A stretch of DNA of 27,555 nt from JBCBWG01 sp964579305. Its GTDB lineage: Bacteria > Pseudomonadota > Alphaproteobacteria > Rhizobiales > Hyphomicrobiaceae. Positions 1 to 8,055 of this stretch are shown here, in pieces. A model generated the notes under the pieces. The model was given only the letters and a program-made list of their open reading frames with translations, ran no database searches and had not been told where the DNA came from. The stretch spans positions 1-27,555 of the forward strand of contig CAZOGY010000036.1 in the NCBI GenBank assembly GCA_964579305.1, in the 5' to 3' direction. How positions within the stretch are numbered: position 1 is the stretch's first letter; each line of letters starts with the position of its first letter. The position numbers and the translations under genes are program-made.

Positions 1-20
1 GCTGCTTGCGCCCCGCTCGC

Positions 21-428
21 TCAGGCTGGTTGTTTGATCGCGGCGAGCGCAGACGGGTCGACCGGCGTGAGTTCGACGGACTCGCCGCAGCCGCATGCCG
101 ACGTTTGGTTCGGATTATTGAACACGAACTGCGCGGCAAGCTTGTCGACTTGATAGTCCATCTCCGTGCCGAACAGGAACAGCACGGCTGCGGGATCAAT
201 CAAGACCCGCGCGCCCTTGTCTTCGACGACCTCGTCGTACTTGCCCGCTTCGCCGACCCAGTCGAGCTTATACTCCATACCCGCGCAACCGCCTTTGATC
301 ACGCCAAGGCGCAGACCGAACTTGTCTGGATTGGCCCGCATGATCGTGCGTATGCGCTCGGCTGCCGCGTCCGTCAGGGTCATCACGTTCGGGCGCGGCC
401 GGGCTGTTGTCTGAGTTTGCATGGCCAT
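21..428 (-). CDS. sufA: A-type Fe-S carrier protein (SufA/IscA/ErpA family)
   Basis: A-type carriers hold or pass on Fe-S clusters made by the SUF scaffold to apo-proteins in the cytoplasm. The 135-residue product has the three family cysteines: C48 in GGCAGMEY, and C112 and C114 in ACGCGES near the C-terminus. The N-terminus is a short extension of about 15 residues before the family core. I chose the ATG at 428 because GGAG lies 6 nt upstream; an in-frame ATG at 438-440 would add four residues but has no clear ribosome site. It is the last gene of the suf cluster, 130 bp after sufT, and it is complete, with its TGA at 21-23. Family assignment is secure; SufA rather than ErpA rests on operon context. 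Confidence 0.93.
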   Translation of the reverse strand: MAMQTQTTARPRPNVMTLTDAAAERIRTIMRANPDKFGLRLGVIKGGCAGMEYKLDWVGEAGKYDEVVEDKGARVLIDPAAVLFLFGTEMDYQVDKLAAQFVFNNPNQTSACGCGESVELTPVDPSALAAIKQPA

Positions 429-440
429 TGCTGGCTCCAT

Positions 441-558
441 CGCTGCAAGCGTTGTTTGCCCCTAACATAGGCGCAAAGCCATCTTGGACAAACCGGGCCA
501 ATGTGATGGGGCGGCACGTTACCAGCGGCGTTGCCGCTACAGCGTGGTCAAGACTGCC
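441..558. other. sufT-sufA spacer with small hairpin
   Basis: This 118-bp spacer holds a small dyad, AGCGGC-GTT-GCCGCT, at about 523-538. No T-rich tail follows on the minus strand, so it does not look like a full terminator. sufA may still be co-transcribed or have its own promoter; I see no convincing -35/-10. Confidence 0.35.
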
Positions 559-1050
559 TTAAAACATGTTCAGCGCCAAGCGCGCTTCATCGGACATCCG
601 TGACATGTCCCAAGGCGGATCGAACGTCAGGTTGACGGTTGTTCCGCTGACGCCCGGCACCGAGTTGACGGCGTTCTCAACCCAAATCGGCATCTCACCT
701 GCCACGGGACAGCCAGGAGCCGTCAATGTCATGTCGACGGTCACGTGGCGGTCGTCATCGAGATCGACCTTATAGATCAGCCCCAGCTCATAAATGTCAG
801 ACGGGATTTCCGGGTCGTAAACCGATTTCAGCGCCGCAACGATGTCGGCAGTGATTTGTTCCAGCTCTTCTTTGCTGAACGCAGACGTCTCATCTGCATG
901 AAACTCAGCTTCATTAGGACCGCGCGGTTCAGGCGCCGGCGCAGCAGCGTCGGGTACCGGTTTTGTCACTGCGTCCATGTGGTCGTCGGTGGCCATGGTC
1001 ACGTCCATCGTGCGTTCAGGTTGCACCAGCTTTGGATGCGGTTTGGTCAT
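559..1050 (-). CDS. sufT: SUF system Fe-S assembly protein SufT (MIP18/DUF59 family)
   Basis: SufT proteins act as auxiliary factors in Fe-S protein maturation. The 163-residue product has a hydrophilic, Pro/Ala-rich N-terminal tail (residues 1-60) that is typical of long SufT versions. The DUF59 core runs from about residue 62, with DPEIPSDIYELGLIY at 79-93, the conserved cysteine C114 in APGCPVAGEMP, and the C-terminal PPWDMSRMSDEAR motif at 145-157. The ATG at 1048-1050 overlaps the sufS stop (ATGA, 1047-1050), which indicates translational coupling. A longer reading frame to 1137 lies inside sufS and is not needed. Confidence 0.93.
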   Translation of the reverse strand: MTKPHPKLVQPERTMDVTMATDDHMDAVTKPVPDAAAPAPEPRGPNEAEFHADETSAFSKEELEQITADIVAALKSVYDPEIPSDIYELGLIYKVDLDDDRHVTVDMTLTAPGCPVAGEMPIWVENAVNSVPGVSGTTVNLTFDPPWDMSRMSDEARLALNMF

Positions 1051-2318
1051 GCAAACAAGTCGTGCGCCTTGATCAGCGCTTCCGCCAGGCGGTCGACGTC
1101 CTCGCGCGTGTTGTAGACCCCAAAGGAGGCGCGGCACAACGCAGGCACGTCGAAACGTTCCATCAGTGGCTGCGCGCAGTGGTGGCCGGCACGGATCGCG
1201 ACGCCGGAACGGTCGACAATCATGGCCACATCGTGCGGGTGCAAACCGTCGACGGCAAAAGACACGATTGACGATTTGTCCGGCGCTGTTCCGTAGACCT
1301 GGAGCCAGTTGAGCTCACCAAGTCTGGAGAGCGCATAGTCGGTCAAGTCGCGTTCGTGCGCCTCGATGTTGGCGAGACCGATCTGGGTCATATAGTCGAG
1401 CGCGGCGCCCAGACCGGCGGCTTCCACGATTGGCGGCGTGCCCGCTTCAAACTTGTTTGGCGCCTCGCCGTAGGTCACGTTTTGTGTCGTGACGCTCTCA
1501 ATCATCGAGCCGCCGCCGATGAATGGCGGCAACTTCTCAAGCCATTCCTTGCGGCCCCACAAGACGCCGATGCCGGAGGGCCCGTAGACCTTGTGGCCGG
1601 AGAACACGAAGAAGTCGCAGCCCAACGCCTGCACGTCGACCGGGGTGTGAACTGCGGACTGGCAGCCATCGATCAGGACGGGAATGCCGCGTTCGCGCGC
1701 GATTGCGCAGATCTCTGCAACCGGCACATGGGTGCCGGTGACATTCGACATGTGCGTGAGCGCGATCATCTTGGTGCGCGGCGAAAGCAGGGCTTCGAAC
1801 TCGTCGATCAGGAATTGGCCCGTATCGGCAATTGGCGCCCACTTGAGAACAGCACCGTGGCGCTCGCGCAGAAAATGCCAAGGCACGATATTGGCGTGGT
1901 GCTCAAGGATCGACAGAACGATCTCGTCACCCGGCTCGATGCCCATCTGCGCCAGACCGTAAGCCACCAAATTGATGCCCTCGGTGGCGTTTTTGGTGAA
2001 AACGATTTCGCTGGCGTCCGCGGCCTTAAGGAAGCGACGCGTTGTTTCACGCGCGTCTTCATAAGCCTGGGTGGCCGTGTTCGACAGCGTGTGGATCCCG
2101 CGGTGCACGTTGGCGTAGGTGTGGCGCATCATATGGTCCATGGCTTCGATCACCGACGTCGGCTTTTGGGCCGATGCCGCGCTATCGAGATAGACCAGAG
2201 GCTTGCCGTTGACGTCGCGGAACAGGATCGGGAAGTCCGAGCGGATCCGAGCGACGTCGATCGGTGCTGCACTGTTCTCAAGTGCCGTCTGGTTCGCTGT
2301 TTGCGCCGTGACTGCCAT
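1047..2318 (-). CDS. sufS: cysteine desulfurase SufS (group II)
   Basis: SufS is a PLP enzyme that converts L-cysteine to alanine and leaves a persulfide for cluster assembly. The product has 423 residues, slightly longer than the usual ~405-415. Visible motifs are TKNATEGINLVAYG (108-121), LEHHANIVPW (138-147), the PLP lysine K243 in SGHKVYGPSGIG, and the catalytic cysteine C381 in RAGHHCAQP, the group II signature. The ATG at 2318 is preceded by AAGGAA, which overlaps the sufD stop region; the gap to sufD is 12 bp. It overlaps sufT by 4 bp. This is the second cysteine desulfurase of the operon; the other is at 6916-8055. Confidence 0.96.
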   Translation of the reverse strand: MAVTAQTANQTALENSAAPIDVARIRSDFPILFRDVNGKPLVYLDSAASAQKPTSVIEAMDHMMRHTYANVHRGIHTLSNTATQAYEDARETTRRFLKAADASEIVFTKNATEGINLVAYGLAQMGIEPGDEIVLSILEHHANIVPWHFLRERHGAVLKWAPIADTGQFLIDEFEALLSPRTKMIALTHMSNVTGTHVPVAEICAIARERGIPVLIDGCQSAVHTPVDVQALGCDFFVFSGHKVYGPSGIGVLWGRKEWLEKLPPFIGGGSMIESVTTQNVTYGEAPNKFEAGTPPIVEAAGLGAALDYMTQIGLANIEAHERDLTDYALSRLGELNWLQVYGTAPDKSSIVSFAVDGLHPHDVAMIVDRSGVAIRAGHHCAQPLMERFDVPALCRASFGVYNTREDVDRLAEALIKAHDLFA

Positions 2319-2330
2319 ACGTGGGGTTCC

Positions 2331-3659
2331 TTAACTCGCGTCTTGCCGCAGCCACGCACGCGCGATTTCACTCAGCGCATCGGCGACCGCATCGTGTTCG
2401 ATTTGCTCGATGGCCTCTGTGACGAAGGCTTCAACGAGCAGTGCTCGGGCGGTGTCGGCTGGAATGCCGCGGGCGCGCAGGTAGAACACGTGCTCGGGAT
2501 CGATTTCCGCGCAGGTAGATCCGTGGCCGCAGGCAACGTCATCTGCGTAGATTTCCAACTCCGGCTTTGAATCGAATTCCGCGTCCTGCGACAGCATGAG
2601 CGCCTGCGCCATCTGCTTGCCGTCTGTTTTCTGCGCGATCTGGCGGACAATCACCTTGCCCTGGAAGACACCGCGCGCACGATCGTCGAGAACGCCTTTG
2701 AACAGCTCGCGGCTCTGACACCCTGGAACAGCATGATCAATGATCAGCGTATTATCGACGTGCGCGTTGCCACGCCCGAGGAACGCGCCGGAACAGTCCA
2801 ATTTGCCGTCTTCGCCATCGAAGCGAAGTGCGAGTTGATTTCGCGTGAGGGCTGGACCCGCCGTGAAGAAAAACGGGCGATAGACGGCTTCGGTCCCGGT
2901 CGTCGCAGCGACATTGGCAACTGCCGTCTGATCAGGCTCCAGGCCGGCGATCACGTGTGTCACGTGTGCACGATCACCCACCGTCACTTCCGTGACATGG
3001 TTTCTCTGGCCTGGCGCCGCGCCGGGTAAGGCAAGTGCCACCTCCACCAGGGTCAGCGATGCTTCTGCGCCGATCTGCACGCGCGAACGCAAGCTGGTCC
3101 ACTGGGGCGCGGCATCGGCCGAAACGGTCACGATGAAAACCGGTTTATGAAGCTTGGTCCCGGCATCGACCGTGATAATGGCGCCATCGCTCATGAAAGC
3201 CGTGTTCAAAGACAGCATGCCCGCTGCACTTGGCCCGGCGAGCTCCTGTGCGAACGCGGTATCGAATTCGCCGGCGGCAAGCGCGTTGGCGAGTGTGCGC
3301 ACATGCAGACCGGGAATGCTCTCATCATGTGAGAACTCGGCGCGGTAGTGATCGTCCACGATCACAATGCGATGCGCATCGATCTCAGAGAGCGGACCAA
3401 GTGCGGCCTCAATCGCGGCCGGGTCAATGGCATGGCCTGCGGAAATGTTGGCGTCGCCCACCTCTTTGACGGCGGCGCGCAAGTCCGTGTACTTCCACTC
3501 CTCGATCCGCCGATGCGGAAAGCCCAACGACGCAAATGTCCCAATGGCCTGTTTGCGTTGATCGGCAACCGCCGCATCGCCAGGCAAACCGGACGCAATG
3601 CGCTCGAATTGTTCAGTCAAAGCCGTCTCGGCCTTGGTTCGGTTCAATGCGATATTCAT
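2331..3659 (-). CDS. sufD: Fe-S cluster assembly scaffold subunit SufD
   Basis: SufD pairs with SufB and SufC in the SufBC2D scaffold. The product has 442 residues from the ATG at 3659. The C-terminal part carries the SufB/SufD beta-helix and the conserved ACGHGSTCAEID segment, with C377 and H379 matching the SufD Cys-x-His thought to take part at the SufB-SufD interface. The C-terminus (EAFVTEAIEQI) matches the family helical end. An alternative ATG at 3695 would add 12 residues; I prefer 3659 because AGGGA lies upstream and the family start fits better, but this is not certain. The gap to sufC is 108 bp. Confidence 0.93.
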   Translation of the reverse strand: MNIALNRTKAETALTEQFERIASGLPGDAAVADQRKQAIGTFASLGFPHRRIEEWKYTDLRAAVKEVGDANISAGHAIDPAAIEAALGPLSEIDAHRIVIVDDHYRAEFSHDESIPGLHVRTLANALAAGEFDTAFAQELAGPSAAGMLSLNTAFMSDGAIITVDAGTKLHKPVFIVTVSADAAPQWTSLRSRVQIGAEASLTLVEVALALPGAAPGQRNHVTEVTVGDRAHVTHVIAGLEPDQTAVANVAATTGTEAVYRPFFFTAGPALTRNQLALRFDGEDGKLDCSGAFLGRGNAHVDNTLIIDHAVPGCQSRELFKGVLDDRARGVFQGKVIVRQIAQKTDGKQMAQALMLSQDAEFDSKPELEIYADDVACGHGSTCAEIDPEHVFYLRARGIPADTARALLVEAFVTEAIEQIEHDAVADALSEIARAWLRQDAS

Positions 3660-3767
3660 CGGCTGCAATCGTCCCTGTCGGATTATCTTCGCCATCTTCG
3701 CCCGACGCGCGGCGCCCGCCTCACTTCAAGGCGAACCTGCCGCGCGATGCGAACGTGAGCGGATGCG

Positions 3768-4523
3768 TCAGGCTGCCCGCTCGGCATATTCGGCGTAACC
3801 GGAATTCTCCAGTTCCTGGGCCAACGACTTGTCGCCGGAGCGCTGGATTTTCCCGTGGGCCAAGACGTGCACGCGGTCCGGAACGATATAGTTCAGCAGG
3901 CGCTGATAGTGCGTAATCACGACCATCGCGCGGTCTGCAGAGCGCAACGCGTTGACGCCTTCTGACACAATCCGCAGGGCATCAATATCGAGACCGGAAT
4001 CGGTTTCATCCAAGACGCACAAAGACGGCTCGAGCATCGCCATTTGCAGGATCTCAGACCGTTTCTTTTCGCCGCCGGAGAAGCCCACGTTGACGGGGCG
4101 TTTCAGCATCTCAACATCGATGTTGAGTTCAGCACCTTTGGTGCGCACGAGCTTCATGAAGTCCGGCGTGGACATCTCGCCCTCGCCGCGGGCGATCCGC
4201 AGCGCGTTTACGGCGGTGCGCAGAAACGTCATGCCGGCCACGCCGGGGATCTCAATTGGGTATTGGAAAGCCAAGAAAATGCCCGCGGCCGCGCGCTCTT
4301 CCGGCTCCATATCCAAAATGCTCTCGCCGTTCCACAGGATGTCGCCACCGGTGACTTCATAATCGTCGCGGCCGGCGAGGACGTTGGCCAGCGTCGACTT
4401 TCCTGACCCGTTCGGGCCCATGATCGCGTGGACTTCGCCCTTCGGCACCGTCAACGACAGCCCCTTGATGATGTCTTTGTCTTCGTCGGCCAGCTTGACG
4501 TGCAGGTCCTTGATTTCCAGCAT
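3768..4523 (-). CDS. sufC: Fe-S assembly ATPase SufC (ABC-type)
   Basis: SufC is the ATPase that drives conformational change of the SufBD scaffold. The 251-residue product shows Walker A GPNGSGKST (36-44), Q-loop FQYP (87-90), the ABC signature FSGGEKKR (148-155), Walker B with D-loop LCVLDETDSGLD (168-179) and the H-loop ITHYQR (H205), all intact. The ATG at 4523 directly follows an in-frame GTG at 4526, which would add one residue; GAGAGAG lies just upstream. The gene ends 108 bp before sufD. Upstream, two small unassigned genes separate it from sufB. Confidence 0.96.
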   Translation of the reverse strand: MLEIKDLHVKLADEDKDIIKGLSLTVPKGEVHAIMGPNGSGKSTLANVLAGRDDYEVTGGDILWNGESILDMEPEERAAAGIFLAFQYPIEIPGVAGMTFLRTAVNALRIARGEGEMSTPDFMKLVRTKGAELNIDVEMLKRPVNVGFSGGEKKRSEILQMAMLEPSLCVLDETDSGLDIDALRIVSEGVNALRSADRAMVVITHYQRLLNYIVPDRVHVLAHGKIQRSGDKSLAQELENSGYAEYAERAA

Positions 4524-4550
4524 CACGCTCTCTCGTTCTTGTGTCTCAAA

Positions 4551-4829
4551 TCACCGATCGTTGTCCGCAAGCCGCCGCCAGCCCCACACAAGGAACACAA
4601 CGGACAGTGCGATGACGAAGATCAGATCCGGCCCCAGCGCCGGAACGATCCCGTCCAGGTGAGTGATGGGGGCGTTGTGGAGCCCCCAAATGGCTGTTGG
4701 CTCGGCGCTTCGTCCGTACCAGGAGGCATCAACCACGGTGCGTGGCAGCGGGATCAGATGCCCAAGTGCGACTACGCCGGTCGCGAGCGCGAATGAGACG
4801 GCAGAACGTTTGGCCGGATTTGCGTTCAC
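4551..4829 (-). CDS. small two-helix membrane protein within the suf operon, unassigned
   Basis: I do not recognise this protein. From a GTG at 4829 it has 92 residues, with two likely membrane helices at about 9-29 and 67-84. The loop between them contains Trp, His and several Pro (around 37-65), and the C-terminal end is basic (WGWRRLADNDR). GGGAG lies about 11 nt before the GTG. A longer frame opens at a TTG at 4970, but that part is the shadow of the next gene. It begins 7 bp after the 94-aa gene ends and stops 27 bp before sufC, so it is almost certainly in the same transcript. A role in Fe-S assembly is only inferred from position. Confidence 0.6.
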   Translation of the reverse strand: MNANPAKRSAVSFALATGVVALGHLIPLPRTVVDASWYGRSAEPTAIWGLHNAPITHLDGIVPALGPDLIFVIALSVVFLVWGWRRLADNDR

Positions 4830-4836
4830 AGGCCGA

Positions 4837-5121
4837 TCAACTCCCGCTCGTTGCGCGCCAGAACCTATCAAACGCCGCTTCCGCCTCTTGCTCCGCCAAT
4901 TCACGCCGTTCCGCCAACCGCTGTGCCTCACCGACGAGCACCGTGAGATCCGGGTCGGTCCGCTTGCCAAGCTCGCTCAGTTCGGCGGCGGCCCGCTGGG
5001 CGCGGCGCGCCCGGCGTTTGGCGCGATCCGCACGCGCTTCCGCTGCGATCCAAATGCGCTCAAGGTGCGTGACGTCCGTGCCGTGGTGACGCTCCGTCTG
5101 TGTTTGCTCGACTTGGGCCAT
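4837..5121 (-). CDS. 94-aa charged helical protein within the suf operon, unassigned
   Basis: I do not recognise this protein. It has 94 residues and is rich in Ala, Arg and Glu. A long predicted helix or coiled coil covers about residues 20-90, with a very basic stretch around 35-45 (AKRRARRAQRAAAE). It has no cysteine, membrane segment or signal peptide. The ATG at 5121 has a strong ribosome site (GAGGGAAG, about 7 nt upstream), which argues for a real gene and against starting at the upstream codon at 5142. It follows sufB by 213 bp and precedes the small membrane protein by 7 bp; the two could form a functional pair. Confidence 0.6.
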   Translation of the reverse strand: MAQVEQTQTERHHGTDVTHLERIWIAAEARADRAKRRARRAQRAAAELSELGKRTDPDLTVLVGEAQRLAERRELAEQEAEAAFDRFWRATSGS

Positions 5122-5143
5122 GACTGACTTCCCTCGCTCCACT

Positions 5144-5200
5144 CCTAGGCTCCGGTTCTTGTGCGACCGGATGCCGCGTTATCGGGTGGCGCACCCTAGG
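5144..5200 (-). other. long hairpin in the sufB-orf94 spacer
   Basis: CCTAGG at 5144-5149 can pair with CCTAGG at 5195-5200, and GTGCG at 5161-5165 with CGCAC at 5190-5194, leaving an 11-nt bulge. The structure ends about 23 nt before the start of the 94-aa gene. In the same spacer, 5286-5297 is a perfect 12-bp palindrome (GCACACGTGTGC). No T-tract follows, so this could be an mRNA processing or stability element; that is inference. Confidence 0.35.
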
Positions 5201-5334
5201 CCCGTCATGGTTTCGTCGCAATCGGTTTGGCCGTCTTTCCCGCTCAAGCTTGGTTGCCCGACAGTCTACGGCGCCAAGTGCGGTGGCACACGTGTGCGCG
5301 GCTTGCTCCACGTGCGCCGCCGACCAAGCGCCAT

Positions 5335-6804
5335 TTAGCCAACGCTGCCTTCCAGCGAGATGCCGATCAGCTTTTGCGTCTCTGCCATGAACTCCATTGG
5401 GAGCTGCTGGATCACATCGCGCACGAAACCGTTGACGACGAGGGCAACCGCTTCTTCTTCATTCAGTCCGCGCTGGCGGCAGTAAAACAGCATGTCTTCG
5501 GAAATCTTTGAGGTTGTCGCCTCGTGCTCAAAGTGTGAAGACGCGTTTTTCGCCTCGATATACGGAACCGTGTGTGCGCCGCAGTTATTACCGATCAGAA
5601 GACTGTCGCAGCAGGTGAAATTGCGCGCGTTCGTTGCTTTGCGGTGCGCTGACACCAAGCCGCGATACGTGTTTTCTGAGAAACCGGCTGCAATACCTTT
5701 CGAGATGATCCGGCTTGATGTGTTTTTGCCGAGATGGATCATCTTGGTGCCGCTGTCGATCTGCTGATGACCATTCGAAATTGCGATCGAATAGAATTCG
5801 CCGCGTGAATTGTCACCGCGCAGAATGCAGCTTGGATACTTCCATGTGATCGCAGAGCCGGTTTCGACTTGCGTCCACGAGATCTTGGAATTGTTGCCCC
5901 GGCAATCGCCGCGTTTGGTGACGAAGTTATAAACGCCGCCTTTGCCGTCCTTGTCACCCGGATACCAGTTTTGGACAGTTGAATACTTGATCTCCGCATC
6001 GTCGAGCGCGATCAATTCAACCACGGCTGCGTGGAGCTGGTTTTCATCACGCATCGGCGCGGTGCAGCCTTCCAGGTACGAAACGTAGCTGCCTTTCTCG
6101 GCGACGATCAAAGTACGTTCGAACTGCCCGGTATTCATTTCGTTGATGCGGAAATAGGTCGACAGCTCCATCGGGCAGCGGACACCTTCTGGAATGTAAA
6201 CGAACGAGCCATCCGAAAACACGGCCGAGTTGAGGGCTGCATAATAGTTGTCCGACTGCGGCACGACCGTGCCGAGATACTTTTTGACAAGCTCGGGATG
6301 CTCGCGCAGCGCTTCGGAAATCGAACAAAAGATGACGCCAGCTTTTGCCAGTTCATCTTTGAAAGTCGTGACGACGGAGACGCTATCGAACACGGCATCG
6401 ACCGCCACCCGCGCGCCTTCAACGCCGGCCAGCACTTCCTGCTCTTTCAACGGAATACCCAGCTTCTCGTAAGTCCGCAGGATTTCCGGGTCGACTTCGT
6501 CCAGGCTCTTTGGCGCTTCGTTCTTTTTCGGCGCCGCGTAATAATACAGATCCTGGAAGTCGATTGGCGGATAATCGACCTTCGCCCACGTCGGCGCGGC
6601 CATGGCCATCCAACGCTGATAGGCCTCAAGGCGCCATTCCAGCATCCAAGCCGGTTCGCCCTTCTTTTCGGAGATGAAACGGACGATGTCTTCGTTCAGG
6701 CCTTTTGGGGCCTTGACCATTTCAACGCTTGTCTCAAAGCCATACTTGTACTGGTCGACATCGATGTCTTTGACCTGCTGGATGGTCGCTTCAACTGCAG
6801 GCAT
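5335..6804 (-). CDS. sufB: Fe-S cluster assembly scaffold subunit SufB
   Basis: SufB is the central scaffold on which the nascent cluster is built, together with SufC and SufD. The product has 489 residues, the usual length. Family segments are present: VKDIDVDQYKYGFET near the N-terminus, VYIPEGVRCPMELSTYFRIN and FERTLIVAEKGSYVSYLEGC in the middle, then SCILRGDNSRGEFYS, CCDSLLIGNNCGAHTVPY, and the C-terminal SKISEDMLFYCRQRGL followed by VNGFVRDV. The ATG at 6804 has GGGAGA 8 nt upstream. The gene lies 111 bp after the first cysteine desulfurase. Confidence 0.97.
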   Translation of the reverse strand: MPAVEATIQQVKDIDVDQYKYGFETSVEMVKAPKGLNEDIVRFISEKKGEPAWMLEWRLEAYQRWMAMAAPTWAKVDYPPIDFQDLYYYAAPKKNEAPKSLDEVDPEILRTYEKLGIPLKEQEVLAGVEGARVAVDAVFDSVSVVTTFKDELAKAGVIFCSISEALREHPELVKKYLGTVVPQSDNYYAALNSAVFSDGSFVYIPEGVRCPMELSTYFRINEMNTGQFERTLIVAEKGSYVSYLEGCTAPMRDENQLHAAVVELIALDDAEIKYSTVQNWYPGDKDGKGGVYNFVTKRGDCRGNNSKISWTQVETGSAITWKYPSCILRGDNSRGEFYSIAISNGHQQIDSGTKMIHLGKNTSSRIISKGIAAGFSENTYRGLVSAHRKATNARNFTCCDSLLIGNNCGAHTVPYIEAKNASSHFEHEATTSKISEDMLFYCRQRGLNEEEAVALVVNGFVRDVIQQLPMEFMAETQKLIGISLEGSVG

Positions 6805-6915
6805 TGCTCATTCTCCCACAACACGGCGTCAACGCCGCTCTCGTGCCGGTCCATTCTCGTCATACGCATGCGGCTTTCCGGGCGCTGCACAGGGGCCCCG
6901 GTCAGCCAGCCGGGC

Positions 6916-8055
6916 TCACGCCACTGCACGAGCCAGCCGATCGGCGCCTGTCACACGCCGCCATGCAGTTAAGAACGGTTCTAAATCAGATTCAGATGTC
7001 GTCCAGCCCAAGCTGATCCGCAAGGCCCCCTGGGCGTAGGTCGAATCGACGCCCATGGCTGTGAGGACGTGGCTTGTGCCAACCTTGCCGGATGAACAGG
7101 CAGAGCCCGCGCTGACGGCGATGCCGGCCAGGTCAAACTTGATCACCATCGTTTCGGAGCGCAGGCCCGGCACGGCGACACAGGCGGTGTTGGCAAGCCG
7201 AGGAGCGCCTTTTGCGATCACCATCGTCTCTGGGTGAACCGCGCACATTTCTGCTTCCAAACGGTCGCGGAGCCGTTCCAGGCGCGCCATGCCGTCAAGT
7301 TCCGCCAACGCGGCCTCGGCAGCAGCGCCAAAACCGGCAATCGCCGGCACATTTTCTGTTCCAGCGCGCCGCCGGCGTTCCTGGCCACCGCCCGTAACCG
7401 CGGCTTTGATGTCGATCCCGTCCCGCACAACCAGAGCGCCGACGCCCAATGGCCCGCCAATTTTGTGGGCGGAGAGCGAAAGAAAATCCACGCCGGACCC
7501 GTTGAATTTGATTGGCAGGCGACCAACGGCCTGGACGGCATCACAGTGCATCGCAAGGCCGTGTGCGGCGCAGAAGGCGGCGACGGCTGGGATGTCTTGC
7601 ACAACGCCGGTCTCGTTATTGGCGTACTGGATTGAGACCAGATCTTTGGCGAGCGGGACTGAGCCGGTGAGCGCGTGCTCGGCCACCTCGGCAAGATTGA
7701 CACGGCCGTTGCCATCGACGCTCAAACGCGTGATGGATGCGCCTGACGCGGCGGCGGGCGCGAGAACGGCATCGTGTTCGATATCGGCCCGTAAGATGCG
7801 ATCCCACCCGGCGCGAAGCACCCAGTTATTGGCCTCCGTCGCGCCAGATGTGAACACCACTTCGGCCGGCTTCGCACCGACAAGAGCGGCGACCTTTTCC
7901 CGCGCATCCTCAATAATTTGGCGTGCTCTGCGGCCGTCGGCGTGAACCGAAGACGGATTGCCCGCGACATCAAGCGCGGCCAGCACAGCGGCTTTGGCCT
8001 GCGGGCGCAGTGGCGATGTCGCGTTGTGATCGAGGTAGATGCGGTCCTTGCTCAT
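6916..8055 (-). CDS. cysteine desulfurase, group I (NifS/IscS-like)
   Basis: This PLP-dependent enzyme releases sulfur from L-cysteine. The product has 379 residues. Visible are YLDHNATSPLRP at the N-terminus, the SGATEANN motif (70-77), EHDAVLAPA with the PLP-stacking histidine (H94), the PLP lysine K198 in SAHKIGGP, and the catalytic cysteine C320 in SAGSACSSGKV, the loop that marks group I enzymes. It is shorter than E. coli IscS (404 residues) and nearer to NifS-type length. Its ATG overlaps the regulator stop codon (ATGA, 8052-8055), so the two are coupled. It coexists with SufS in one operon. Confidence 0.94.
   Translation of the reverse strand: MSKDRIYLDHNATSPLRPQAKAAVLAALDVAGNPSSVHADGRRARQIIEDAREKVAALVGAKPAEVVFTSGATEANNWVLRAGWDRILRADIEHDAVLAPAAASGASITRLSVDGNGRVNLAEVAEHALTGSVPLAKDLVSIQYANNETGVVQDIPAVAAFCAAHGLAMHCDAVQAVGRLPIKFNGSGVDFLSLSAHKIGGPLGVGALVVRDGIDIKAAVTGGGQERRRRAGTENVPAIAGFGAAAEAALAELDGMARLERLRDRLEAEMCAVHPETMVIAKGAPRLANTACVAVPGLRSETMVIKFDLAGIAVSAGSACSSGKVGTSHVLTAMGVDSTYAQGALRISLGWTTSESDLEPFLTAWRRVTGADRLARAVA

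Noticed and set aside
1356..2570. 404-codon plus-strand open frame
   Set aside because: It is antisense to sufS and sufD, which have full family motifs; the frame is a by-product of GC-rich codon use.
5060..5311. 83-codon minus-strand frame in the sufB spacer
   Set aside because: It overlaps the 94-aa gene out of frame, lacks a ribosome site and has a composition typical of a shadow frame.
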